DNA of 64,000 nt, taken from positions 8,196,394-8,260,393 of the forward strand of contig CM038470.1 of the NCBI GenBank assembly GCA_021464415.1, in the 5' to 3' direction. Within the stretch, counting starts at the first letter, position 1. Every line of letters starts with the position of its first letter. A program made the position numbers and the translations under genes. Shown one piece after another: positions 22,858 to 33,286 of the stretch. This DNA comes from Lonicera japonica. Lineage: Eukaryota > Streptophyta > Magnoliopsida > Dipsacales > Caprifoliaceae. The notes below the pieces were generated by a model. It searched no databases. It had not been told where the DNA came from and saw nothing but the letters and a program-made list of their open reading frames with translations.

Positions 22858-23821
22858 CAGGGTGACCACCCAGGGCCCAAATGTGAAGAGGGGCACTAAT
22901 TTTTTTTATGTGTATATATATTTTAAAAATATTTAATTAATAAGGTATCTTTCCAAAAAAAGAATTGCAATTTTTCAATATATGTTTGGATTCTATTTTG
23001 ATGCAGCAAAGTTGGTTTTATTGGATAATGATAAATTGAGAAGATCTTGCATAAATTTTGAAAATGCTTTAAAAGTTGATGATGTTTTTGGCGTTAATGT
23101 AAAGTGTTTATATTTATAATTAGAAGTATTACAATTAATGTAACCAAGTGAATCATATGAAATAAATAAATCATGGATATCTATTAAAATTATGGAGTTT
23201 GCAAAAGATACGGAGTTTTCTCATATGATGCTTACTTATAAACTATCATTGACTTTACCTATGACTGTGGTATTTGTAGAAAGGAATTTTTCCAAATTAA
23301 AACTATTAAAATCTTACTTGCAATTCAATATGAGTCGAGGTAGATTGAATGGATTATCAATTTTATGCATTGAAAAGGACATCTCAGAACATCTTGACTA
23401 TAGAGATATAATTGATGATTTTGCTTCTTAAAATACAAGAATATGTCATCTTAAATGATTGTTTTGATCAAAATTTCATTGCTACTTTTATTTTGTAAGT
23501 ACATTTTAGCATGTGTTGTTGTTTTGGAGCATCTAAAAGCTTTTTGGAAGATGAAATACACATGAAGGCAAAAGATGAAGCATATATGTGCCAGAAATAT
23601 TCGTTGTATTAGTTTTGATATTATGTAAACTCGTACATTTTGACATGAAACTTGTAAACACTTTGAATTCCTAATTGTAATGTGTTTTGGGTGAAATTAA
23701 ACTCTTTTCATTGAAATAAAATTAATTTATTTTTTTAATATAAAAATTAAATATATTTATTTAAGAGGGACATCATTTTAGAATTTCGCCGAGGGCCTAA
23801 AAATTGTCAGGACCAGCTCTG
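22858..23821 (+). mobile_element. hAT element remnant inside the LINE
   Basis: The left edge CAGGGTGACCACCCAGGGCCC and the right edge (complement CAGAGCTGGTCCTGAC followed by AGGCCC) resemble the CAGGGCCGG...GGGGCCC termini of a plant hAT family. The 8-bp flanks (ACTTCAAG against AGAGGATT) do not match, so insertion was accompanied or followed by deletion of LINE sequence. It contains a transposase C-terminus. Confidence 0.75.
22975..23431 (+). pseudogene. hAT transposase C-terminus (dimerisation region), ZMYM1-like type
   Basis: The open frame 23192-23431 contains LTLPMTVVFVERNFSKLKLL, matching the hAT dimerisation signature (LxxPvTvaxaERsFSkLKli). It is followed by NMSRGRLNGLSILCIEKDI and a C-terminal IDDFAS. 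Upstream from about 22975, in frames broken by stops, are more eroded parts. Transposases of this kind dimerise through this helix-rich segment. No BED/TTF finger or catalytic DDE part remains, so it is inactive. Confidence 0.85.
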
Positions 23822-24439
23822 AGAGGATTGAAGTAGGGGGTCCTCTTTCCCCATATCTATTTATGATTTACATGGAGAAATTATCCTAAGTTATAGGGGA
23901 AGTAGTCAATTGAAAATGTTGGAAGTCAATTAAGCTATGATCAAATGGCCCTAATCCCTCACATTTTTTTTTGCAGACGATCTTCTCTTGTTTGCTAAAT
24001 CCACTCCTAAATAGACAATCGTAACCTTTGATGTGGTTAACCAGTTAAGATGTAAGGGAAGTTAGTTAGCCAACGTAAATCACAGGTTTTCATTTGCTAT
24101 AGTACTCCCACCCACCAGTCAGGCTCATTCAACAAGTGTGCAAGATCCGTAATATGTATGATCTAGGCAAGTACCAAAGTGTTCTTACCATCCATAAAAG
24201 AGTTAGCAAAGCCACATACCAATTCATTATGGATAAAGTGCAACAATGTTTAAAATATTCGAAAACGAAATGCTTTGGTCAGGCGGGTTGTAATACGCTT
24301 GTCCAGGCTGTTGCTTTGGCCATCCCTACTTATGTCATGCAAACAGCCAAACTTTTGGCTAGTACGTGTTATGCTTAAGATAAAATTAATTGTGATTTTC
24401 TTTGGGGAAACACTATAAAAGAAAAGGAAGGTGTATAAG
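23822..24439 (+). pseudogene. LINE ORF2: reverse transcriptase, central and C-terminal part
   Basis: Begins with the G(L)K-GGPLSPYLF motif, broken by a TAG and a one-base loss. After ADDLLLFAKST-like sequence (around 23975, FADDLLLF motif of the RT active site with stops nearby), the frame 24136-24378 gives LGKYQSVLTIHKRVSKATYQ and then GCNTLVQAVALAIPTYVMQT. These match the conserved segment after the RT palm in plant LINEs. Many stops; the gene is dead. Confidence 0.85.
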
Positions 24440-24922
24440 CTTAAACGGGAAAATGTTACAAAGCCTAAAAATAAGGGCTTAAATATCAATAACTTTTGTG
24501 AAGCAAACGTGGCACAACTATTTAAAGTAGGTTGACAACTATGTAATAATTCAAATAAAATTTAGACTAAGGTGTGCCATTTTTATTGAATTAAAACTTT
24601 TTCAAATCCCCCGCCAAGTCTTAGAATCAGTCACTTTATTCTTAATTTTCGTCATGTGCCTATTTTTGATATACTTAAAAATGGGAAAATGTTACAAAGC
24701 CTAAGAAATAAATGCTTAACTATCAATAACTCTCGTAAAGCAAACGTGGCACAACTATCTAAAGTAGGTTGACAACTATGTAATAATTCAAATAAAATTC
24801 GGACTAAGGTGTACGAGGCGAAGTATATTGAAAATAGGCACACGATGAACATTAAGAATAAAGTGACTGATTTTGAGACTTGGTGAGGGATTTAGAAAAG
24901 TTTTAATTCAATAAAAAATGGC
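24440..24922. repeat. Duplicated and inverted LINE segment
   Basis: A direct repeat occurs at 24440-24573 and 24673-24812 (GGGAAAATGTTACAAAGCCT ... AGACTAAGGTGT). Between them, 24576-24676 is the reverse complement of 24821-24922 (AAGTATATTGAAAATAGGCAC ... AAAAAATGGC). The order is therefore A, inverted B, A, B. The coding sense of A is LINE (KPK...GLNINNFCEANVAQL). The copies differ at several sites, so the rearrangement is not recent. Confidence 0.88.
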
Positions 24923-25196
24923 TTTAAATGGCATGTTTCCAACGGACAATCTATTTATTTTTAGGATAATTGTTGGGCGTCTAGCACTCCCCTGAAAATC
25001 ATCATCTCAGTTTCGGTTCATGATGAGGAAAAATTATTTTGCTTGTAGATCTGATTAGTGAGGATGGAAAATTAAAAGTTAATGACATTAGAACCCCTCT
25101 TCCTTTAGAGGTGATCGATCATATCTTAAAGCTAGAATTTGATATAAACATCAAAGGAAATGACCGGTTAGTGTGGGGTCAAAATGCTAATGTAAT
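24923..25196 (+). pseudogene. LINE ORF2: segment downstream of the RT (zinc-binding RT-associated region)
   Basis: Frame fragments read NGQSIYF, PLEVIDHILKLEFDINIKGN and DRLVWGQNAN. In plant LINEs the W(K/D)N.G..IxFWxDxW and DxxxWxxxxxG patterns lie here. It is cut at 25196 by an unidentified insertion. Confidence 0.65.
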
Positions 25197-26149
25197 ATGT
25201 TAAGCTAATATTGTTTATTTTAATTGTTTGATTTTAATTATTAAATTCAATTGATTAATCTAACATGAATTAGCTATATAGCACTGTGAATGTTTTTGAT
25301 AATAACATTAGATTTATTAATGCCACATAGACTCACAATGAATATTCAAAGTGACATTGACTTATTATAAGTGACACGGCATCCTAATTAGCCAAAAAAA
25401 TGAATATTTAAAAGCTTTATTCCAACACATTCAAAGCTATAAGAAAATCTAAGTGAAGAAAATGTGCATGAGTGATTAAGAGTTTATTGTTAAAGTTGTT
25501 GATATTTGATCATATGGAAATTGCTCAATTAAAATAACTTTACAAATTATATTTCTTAAATTTAATTTTATCACTTAGATATTTTCCTAATTAAATTGAA
25601 TTTATGCACATTTATCCAAAGATCACCTAATTTATCCATTATACAATTTACTCACCCTAAATATATACTTAAAGATATTTCTTGTGAGTTGGTTTGTATT
25701 TTAATGAGATTAGAAAGGTTGGTAAGCTATAGGCCTTAAAAGTCTATTAAGGCTACTTGGTCATGCTGCAACAGTTAACTATTGCCCTTAATAATTGACT
25801 ATTGGATGCTTGATAGTAAGAAAAATTATTTGTCATCCCGAAACCTACATAAACTGATACATCATATTTTAAATGGCTATAATATATTTGTGGGGTATTT
25901 ATAGACTTGAAAAACACTTTCCAATCCACCCAATTATCTGAAAATCAATTTTGAACTTCATTTTGATATTGAGCATCATTTTCATTGACTTCCAAAGCAA
26001 ACTTGTCCATTTGATTTGAGCAATTCATTTTTCAATCATTTGATCAAATCTCTCTAACTCTAGAAGTGAGCATCATCATTATAAAAAGAATCTTTACTGT
26101 TGATGATTGAAATACTCACCCTTGACAGAGTTAGTAAGCTTGATATTAT
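25197..26149. mobile_element. Unidentified 0.95 kb insertion in the LINE, LTR-like in feel
   Basis: LINE homology stops at 25196 and resumes at about 26150. The inserted stretch has no reading frame. It has a TATA-like GGTATTTATAGAC near 25895 followed by a region of mixed composition, reminiscent of an LTR promoter, but I find neither TG..CA ends nor a target duplication. Confidence 0.4.
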
Positions 26150-26532
26150 TGGTGTGTGTCGGAATGGCAATAGAAATGGGGATTTTCTGCTGAAAATGGA
26201 AGTGTTTTGATTGAAAAGGTGGAGCTAAAGGCTTTGAAAGTAGGTCTTTAATTGGCTTGGGAGTGGTGCATTGGAAAAATTATTGTGAAAATGGACTTAA
26301 AAACAATTAATTATTCAGTCACTTGGAGAGGACAAAGAATGCCACCCTTATGCTAAAGAAATAGAGGAATGTAGAAGACCCGTTAGAATGCTTTGGACAT
26401 GTCATATCGAGTATGTTTTACATGAAGCTAATGGCACTGCAGATTGTTTGGCGAAGATGGGCCATCACCAGAATGGCCACATGGAGTTTTTTGGTGATCT
26501 TCCTTTAAAAGTTGTTAGCTTTTTGACGTAGC
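26150..26532 (+). pseudogene. LINE RNase H domain remnant
   Basis: Translations in two frames give GGVIRNRNGDFLLKM-like and VELKALKVGL-LAWEW sequence and then HIEYVLHEANGTADCLAKMG. These correspond to the RVT_3 RNase H landmarks (G-xxR-xxG, E-A-x-A, D, and H-x-x-REAN-xxAD-x-LA). The D of the middle motif is present in KMDLK. Frames shift and stop several times. Confidence 0.8.
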
Positions 26533-26607
26533 TTTTTGCTTTTGCTATCCTTCGGCCATCTTTAGCAAATAAAAAAAATGTACATTCAATATTTTCTAGT
26601 TTTCTTA

Positions 26608-27855
26608 GGGTGGTGATGTTGGCACCTCATAAAACTCTTGCTAACAATCTCACTCTTACTAACACTTCCACTTTTACACTTTTATCTTAATAACACTCCT
26701 ATTTTATTCTCACCACTCCCACTTATTTTGGGGAATAAATCCCCTACTAAATTAATTAACAACATCATTAAGTATATAATAACATAAATTATAAAACAAA
26801 TGACCTAAAACTAACCTCAAACAAAGGCTTCCATCTCTCACACAGCTTCATCTCGCAAGCGTTAATGAAAGAGAGCAGCCAAAGGTTTACTCGGTTCCCA
26901 TTTCATTGTTTATATTATTTTCATAACATGCACATCAAATATATAAATAAAAAACACAATTTTCATTTTATAGCACATAGAAGGTTTACTCGGTTTTCCG
27001 TAACCGAGTTGCAAGCTTGTGCACTTGACTGCTCTCAACCGAGTATGAAATTCCATAAAATGTCAAATTGATATGCTCTCGGGACCTTCATTCAATTGAG
27101 AGCAACCGCGTGTTGCTATATCATGCTCGGCTTCTCTAAACCAAGTATAAAATTCCATAAAATGTCAAATTGATATGCTCTCGGGACCAGCATTCGGTTG
27201 AGAGCAACCGAGTGTTGTTATATCATGCTCGACTGTGAGCAGCCCAACTGATACTAATCACACTCGGTTCCTTCATTTCCCGAGGTTAACATTTTATGGA
27301 ATTTTATCTTTGATTAACTCTTGGTTTCTTTTTCGTGTTTTAAACAGAAAATTGTGGTTTTTGTTTATATATTTGATGTGTATGTTATAAAAATAATATA
27401 AATAATGAAACATAATAAAAACATGCCTCTCTTTGATTAACTCTTTCTTCCTTGTTTTCATTCTCTTGTTCCAAAGTTTATTTTTTTCTTACCATTCTTC
27501 TCAAGCTTGCCCTTTTGCATCAATATTGGAGGTTTTCTTGCATCAATAGTGGAGGTTTTGTTGGTTATTTTGGTGCAACCGAAATTTGTTGCTAAACTCA
27601 TTTAAAGATGGTAGAAATGGTGGAAGAGAGGAGTTTTGGAAGGGAGTTTGATTTGGGGATAAATGTTTGAAATGCATTAAATGTTGGATATTCTAACTAG
27701 TTAAAGATTAATTAACTTTTGTATTAAATTAAAACAAGTGGGGTGGAAAACTAATTAAGGGCTAATTTACTTATGTATTAAATTAAATCAAGTGGGGTGG
27801 AAATAACAACTTAGCTTTCTTTTTTGGTGGGAGTGTTAGAAGTGATTTTTTTTGT

Positions 27856-27886
<31 letters not shown>

Positions 27887-27908
27887 GGGGGCGCCAACAT
27901 CACCACCC
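26608..27908. mobile_element. hAT-like non-autonomous element with perfect 16-bp TIRs and 8-bp duplication
   Basis: TIRs are GGGTGGTGATGTTGGC at 26608-26623 and its exact complement at 27893-27908. TTTTCTTA flanks both sides (26600-26607 and 27909-27916). The interior folds back: 26900-26964 is the complement of 27347-27413. Between the arms is a 102-bp tandem duplication (about 27041-27142 and 27143-27237) rich in CTCGGTT/AACCGAG. A (GT)n tract runs into 22 G at 27853-27891. No transposase. The 8-bp duplication points to hAT, although the tip sequence is not one I recognise. Confidence 0.88.
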
Positions 27909-27975
27909 TTTTCTTAAAGTAATGCCATTATGGTCATTTGCTACCAAATGAATGGTTATGGGGCCGAACAAGACA

Positions 27976-28554
27976 TGTAACGACCCGGTCGCACCTCAGT
28001 ACGATATTGTCCGCTTCTGGGTAGCGTCCTAGCCAGGCCTTAGCCCCAGGACATCTACCCTCACGGCTTTGTTTCTGGGAGCTCACGACCAGCTTCCCAG
28101 GGGGTCACCCATATCCTGGGATTTCTCTGGTCCAAGCACGCTTAACTTCGGAGTTCTCATAGGATCCGAAGCCAGTGAGCCTCCCAAAAGGCCTCGTACT
28201 TAATTAGCGACCATATCTTATTTATATGGGTCTCCAAGGATCCCCCAACTTCCGGTGTGGGATGCCCCCTTTGAGCTACCATTCCTCCACACAAGGGAGT
28301 ACTCATCGCTCGAGCTACCATTTCTCCACACAAGGGAGTACTCATCACTCAGGGCGTCACATTATTTAAGGGTGACCCCCTGGGAAGCTGGTCATCACTC
28401 GAGCTACCATTCTTTATACTTGGTGACCCCTTGGGAAGCTGGTCGTGAGCTCCAAGAAACAAAGCCGTGAGGGTAGATGTCCTGGGGCTGAGGCCTGTCT
28501 AGGACGCTACCCAGAGCGGACAATATCGTACTGAGGTAGGACCGGGTCGTTACA
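27976..28554 (-). mobile_element. Cassandra-like LTR (solo) with 5S rRNA-like core and inverted arms
   Basis: Starts TGTAACGACCCGG and ends CCGGGTCGTTACA. A perfect 5-bp duplication AGACA lies at 27971-27975 and 28555-28559, the mark of LTR-retrotransposon integration. The first ~135 bp (through CCAGCTTCCCAGGGGGTCACC) are repeated inverted at about 28419-28554, so the LTR has long inverted arms. A 5S-like segment lies inside. Cassandra TRIMs are known to carry 5S-derived pol III promoters in their LTRs. There is no internal coding and no second LTR. Confidence 0.85.
28089..28176 (-). ncRNA. 5S rRNA-like segment of the Cassandra-type LTR
   Basis: Minus strand reads GGATCC.ATGAGAACTCCGAAGTTAAGCGTGCTTGG and, 17 bases on, GGATATGGGTGACC.CCTGGGAAG. 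These are the A box/intermediate element and C box of the 5S internal control region. Compared with a real 5S gene the middle is diverged (ACCAGAGAAATCCC) and the 5' third is missing, so this is not a functional 5S rRNA gene. Confidence 0.82.
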
Positions 28555-28645
28555 AGACAAGTATTTAAGGTTGCTTCCCTTTAATGTTTCATGCCGTACT
28601 AATATATCGATCTCCCGTGAGTAGCTAACTAGTTTCATTATTTAA

Positions 28646-29523
28646 GGGCATCTCTAAGCAAGGGCGGAGTCAGGAATTGTATTTAGGAAGGGCTAAATTA
28701 ATACGTTTTCTAAGAATTTTTTGTATATACTGTAATAAGGCCAAAATCAAAATATTATATTCAAGTATTTAACATCATATACATCAAAATTCAAAATCAC
28801 ATATTTAGTTACAATATTCTCATTTGGGATTCTGTATTTTGAAAATATTAAATCATATCTTCATTATCAATAGCTTTAAAAATATCATTCTTAATATATA
28901 TTACCGTGTAATCATTCATGAGATCACCTCACAACATATTCCAAAGATTGGAGCAATTTGTTAATTAAGAGCTGAAAATATAAATTATAAAAGAAATAAA
29001 AAAACCACAAATAAAAACCAAAAAACAAAAGACAATCAGACCAAATAACAAAACAAATCCAACATAAATAAATAATAAAAACACAAAAGGAACCTTACCT
29101 AAATTAACAACCGAAAACGAAAATCGTGCTTATAACACATCTCAACAATCCCCGCCCTAATTACAACACTCACCCTTGAACTTATACATCTGCCCCCTTC
29201 TATTCCCACAAACATGGTATACCTAACAAAAAAACCCAAAATCTCAGGTGCTCCCATCCGCCCCTATCTCTAAGAGACTCTCTAATGTCCTCATACTCTT
29301 TATTATAAAGAGTGAAATGATTAAATTGGTACTTCAAGAAATTAGCTATAATAGCTTATAAAAATATAGAGATTCATTTGGTTCTTTACTTAATAAATTA
29401 ATAATATATTTGTGGTTCCTATTTTTCCCCATCTAATTTTGCTACTCTAAATAATTTTGTTGAAAAAAATAATATGAGAAATTGGTAAATAATTGCAAGT
29501 AGAGAGTGTTTTTGGAGTTGGTC
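28646..29523. mobile_element. MITE interrupted by a hAT element
   Basis: The outer left part GGGCATCTCTAAG joins, after removal of 28659-29274, to AGACTCTCTAATG. The right tip read inward is GACCAACTCCAAAAACACTCTCTA. Tips and subtips match in register (CATCTCTAAGAGACTCTCTA). No clear target duplication. Confidence 0.45.
28659..29266. mobile_element. Non-autonomous hAT element with perfect 8-bp duplication
   Basis: Flanked by TCTCTAAG at 28651-28658 and 29267-29274. Ends are CAAGGGCGGAGTCAGGA and, from the right, TAGGGGCGGATGGGAG, the GGGCGGA tip of the same broad hAT group as 13019-13760. 608 bp, AT-rich, no reading frame. Confidence 0.8.
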
Positions 29524-31039
29524 ATTAAATTGTACTATCTAAGTTAATATGAGAAATTGGTAAACTATTGCAACAAATGTTTATATTTAATAATGACCCA
29601 TTAAAATAGGTTTTACAGACATATATTCCACATACGTAGTCTTTGTATGCAAACACAAACAGATTGAGATTCACATGTATATAAAAATATATATATACCA
29701 GAGTATTTTGAATATGTTACAACTGGTATGTATATAATTTATAAAAAAAAATTCAAATTATTATAGTTAAGTATGAGTTTCGATTATTTCAATCGATAGT
29801 TTAAATAAATATTATTACTAGCATAACTTTTATAAAAACAAAAAAGGAAAGAAGAAAAAGAAGGAGAAGAAGAAGCAGAAAAATCATATAGATAAAATAT
29901 GGAATTTCAAAAATATGATTAAATTTTATTTCGCGATGAGAATGAGTGTTCATTATATATATATATGAAAATTTTCAATTGAGTATCTTAATTTAAGTAT
30001 CTTATTTACGGACCGGTCCTTTCGGCATACTTTCTGATAGATTTTTTTTTTTGAAATTTGGTGGGGATGTTCTTTATCATGTGTAGAACATCTCCATCAA
30101 ATTTCATAAAAAAATTCAACTGAAAAGTGAGTTAACTACATGATTGAAAAATATTAGTCAAGAAATAGATATATATATATATATATATAATCCAATTTTT
30201 TTTAATCTTATAGTTAACCCACTTCCCAATTGAATTTTTTGATAAAATTTGGAGGAGATGTTCTACACATAATGAAGAACATCCCCACCAAATTTCATCA
30301 AAAAATTCCATCGAGAAATGTGCCAAATAACTCAATCCGTAAATAACGTCCTTACTTAAAATACACCATATATATATATATATATACACATATGTATGTA
30401 TGTATGTACGAGCACATGGGGTACCTTAGTGGTACAATCACGCGGTTTACCAAAGGCCAAGCTTTCCCTTTCTCTTTTGGGGAAAAAACGAAAATAAAAA
30501 AAAATTAGAATTATTATTATTAGTAGTTTTTATAAAGTAGTAGAATAGTAACTATTTTTCACCATAAATTATGATAGCTATTTATCTAAATTAATATATC
30601 TTTAAGTTTTAAACTGATGATTTAATATTTTAGTTATATTTACATGATTTTAAAATGACTGATTGTTCAATTTGAATTTTTTTAAGAATTGAAATTGATT
30701 TATTTTGATTTTTAAGTAATATATAGTATTTACTATGGTGTGTGCATGCATACCATAATAAGTTACACCACACCATTATTTATCATAAATTAATAAGAAT
30801 ATTAAATACTTATCATATTAATCATTGTACATACAGTTAATATAACAATATTTGACGAATTATCGCCTCCAAATATAAAAATATTGTACAAATTTAAAGT
30901 GATATGTAGAATAACCTATAGTAAAAATTATCTGCTATCCCACTACTCATTTATATATATATATATATATTTGGCAAGGAAAGCAAGAGAAAAAAACCAA
31001 CAAACAGTAGAAAGAAAATTCTTAAACCCGGCCACAGGC
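29524..31039. other. AT-rich intergenic stretch
   Basis: No gene. Two long inverted blocks occur: 30044-30120 (TTTGAAATTTGGTGGGGATG ... ) and 30225-30315 share the GATGTTCTNNANNATGTGTAGAACATC theme in both orientations, so this may be a small palindromic element. TA repeats lie at 30168-30188 and 30369-30386. GGGTACCTTAGTGGTACAATC at 30419 is weakly A-box-like. Confidence 0.4.
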
Positions 31040-31440
31040 CACTCCTCTCAGATCACACTGCATTTCTTCAACAACTTCTTAGGTGGGATGAGCATTCTAA
31101 CTTCTTGCTCGGTCTGCTCGCTTTCTATGTGAACTAGGACGTCAGCACATTTATTTCCCCAACTGATAATATTAGTTAACCGAGCTTCCATTTTCAAAAT
31201 AAAGGTTCTACAATTCATCGTCAATGAGCACCCTATTCGGGTGATTTTCTTCCTCTTCCAAATCTTTGAGGAGATTAACAGTATTGAGGCAGTCAGTTTC
31301 AATGACTACTCACTTCCAATTTCTCTCTTTTGCAAAACTTGAGAATTTCCAAGCAAAACGAAATGAAATAAAGGAGGTCAGGTCACTCAAAGTAACATTA
31401 ATAGCACCGGCCATTTCCATTGGGGCAGGTTCAAAAGGCG
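31040..31440 (-). pseudogene. RNase H-like (RVT_3) remnant of a retroelement
   Basis: On the minus strand from about 31440, with frameshifts, the landmarks are FAWKFSSFAKERNW, IETDCLNTVNLL (the ETDsl motif), HPNRVLIDD, and near the end NKCADVLVHIESEQTE followed by PPKKLL. This order matches the RNase H domain found in plant LINE-derived reverse-transcriptase-like genes (E-T/S-D, then ReaN-x-AD-x-LA). Stops and shifts leave no intact frame. No RT domain is attached, so it is an isolated fragment or the 3' end of a 5'-truncated LINE. Confidence 0.6.
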
Positions 31441-32960
31441 TGGCTTAACATACGTATGCCATTTGCCTTTTCAGTTTGTCTAATTTATTTGTTTCCTTTC
31501 ACAATTTAAGAAATAAAAACTCAACTTCTGTCTTCAATTTTATATAATTCATCGAATTAGAGGTGAATTTGAAAACATAAACTTAAAATGAAATTGGTAG
31601 GACAAAACAGAATTTGTGTGTTTGTGCCCATATTGTATTTAAATTTTTTAACGCTTACGTGTTGTGTTTCTCTCAAAATTTTAGAATAAAATTAATACGA
31701 AATTAAAATTATATCATGTTAATGTGTGAAAATAAACATGTTTGGATTTTCTTATTGTTAATTGTTGAAGTGTGACACTTGAAGAATACTCCTAGATTGT
31801 ATTTGTCGGGCAGGATATAAAACATAATAAGATAAAAAATTTCTATCACGTGTTTCATGTTACACAGGATAAGATAAAATAATCTTATCTCACATTTGGG
31901 GTTGTAGTGGGCCAAAAATATCAATCATATCACGTTTGATGTAAGATTAGACAGGATATGGTGTCAGATTAATTTATCTAGCTTAACCCACTCATATCCC
32001 TTAAGATACTGGATTATTCTATTCGACCAAAAATGTAGTATTATTTTTTCTCATCTTTGTGCGATAACAAAATAGCCAACCCCCCACACCACGCCAAAAA
32101 TAAATAAAAAAATTTATTTCCTTTTTATTATTTTCTTTCTTTGCCACTCTTAAATAAATTAATTGTCTATGAGAGATTTTCAAATACTTAAAAATCTGGG
32201 GTATCTAATAAATAAAATAGTAAATTAGTATTTGACCCACTTTTTACTCAAACTCACTACGTTTATTAAATTAGTATATAACCCAAAATTTTGTTTTTAG
32301 CCCTTTATTTTGCTTTTGGCCCAAGGATAAGTAATATATTAATTATAATTTAATCTAATAATTATATGGATAAATGACGTAATTGCTTTTAGTAATTTAT
32401 TAGATTTGTCCTATATTTAATTATAGATATTTATCAACTCTAAAAAAAGAAGAGATAACAATGAATCATTCCTAAGCTAATAAATATATTCAAAACAAGA
32501 TAAATATAACAATAGAGTGCTATTAAAAGGTTGGATTGATACACAAAGATTGGATTGGTTATAGCTCAATAGGGATAATGTGATGAAATCATTGCAACTA
32601 AAGAGTTTAGTAGATCTTTTGTTAGACAAAGAAGATTCCATCATGAAGAGGAACATAGTAGTCAAAAACGGCATGTTTACGATATAAATTGGCAACTTCA
32701 AAGTATAGTGAGAAAACATACGATTCCAGATTACAAACTAGTATACATTATGACGGTTATGTCTTTGTCCATGGCGAAATATGAGAATTACAATAATTTT
32801 ATTGTGGATTTATTTTTTGTTGTGATCATCTAATATATGCTCCAAATAATAACCAGTAATATTTTATTTAGTGCAAAAATAATGATTGTTAAAATGTTCA
32901 CTATAAGGTTAGTAAATCTTTATTACCACTATTTTAAACCCATCTATCTACATTTCTTCA
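31441..32960. other. Intergenic stretch
   Basis: No gene recognised. 31795-32035 is rich in TATCTTAT/ATAAGATA and GGATAT motifs in both orientations, so it may be a decayed MITE. 32220-32340 and, inverted, 35230-35335 share GACCCA, AACCCA, TTTTTAGCCC and TTGGCCCAA blocks, possibly the worn ends of one large element enclosing the solo LTR. Confidence 0.35.
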
Positions 32961-33286
32961 TATTTAATATTTTTATCTATATGCCTTTAATATGGCTGTA
33001 TTTTTAGTTTTACTTGTGTAAAGTATTTTTCAATATGACTGTGTTTTTAGTTTTACTTACGTAATATCCATTTTAATATGATTGGGTAACGTCTTTTTTA
33101 ATATTTTTGTATTTTTAGTTTTATTTATGTGTAATGTATACTACTAATATGTCTTCTAGATGTCTCAAGTTTTAACGTTTCATATTTTTAATACGTCTAT
33201 GTTTTACTTGTATAATCTTTTTTTTAATATGGTTATATTTTTAGTTTTATTTAAGTGTAATATGATTGTGTTTTTAGTTTTGCTTG
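32961..33286 (+). repeat. Degenerate tandem repeat, AATATGNTTGTGTTTTTAG type
   Basis: Units of roughly 40-70 bp containing ATATG..TGTTTTTAGTTTTACTTGTGTAA recur at about 32990, 33035, 33078, 33225 and 33260, and again beyond the solo LTR at 34860-34920. The LTR inserted in the middle of the array. Noncoding. Confidence 0.6.

Larger units (their letters stand above)
17767..28645 (+). mobile_element. Dead L1-type LINE broken by many later insertions (composite span)
   Basis: Endonuclease, reverse transcriptase and RNase H pieces of one plant L1-like ORF2 occur in order on the plus strand: 17767-18170, 21906-22857, 23822-25196 and 26150-26532. The 3' tail then continues in pieces between later elements (26533-26607, 27909-27975 and 28555-28645). 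All parts have stops and frameshifts. The insertions are a MITE/Mutator-like/solo-LTR nest, a hAT remnant, an unidentified 0.95 kb segment, a 1.3 kb hAT-like element and a 5S-bearing LTR. The LINE was therefore first in and is the oldest layer. Confidence 0.8.

Noticed and set aside
28089..28176. Functional 5S rRNA gene
   Set aside because: The 5' third is missing and the middle is diverged, and it is embedded in an LTR with TG..CA ends and a 5-bp duplication.
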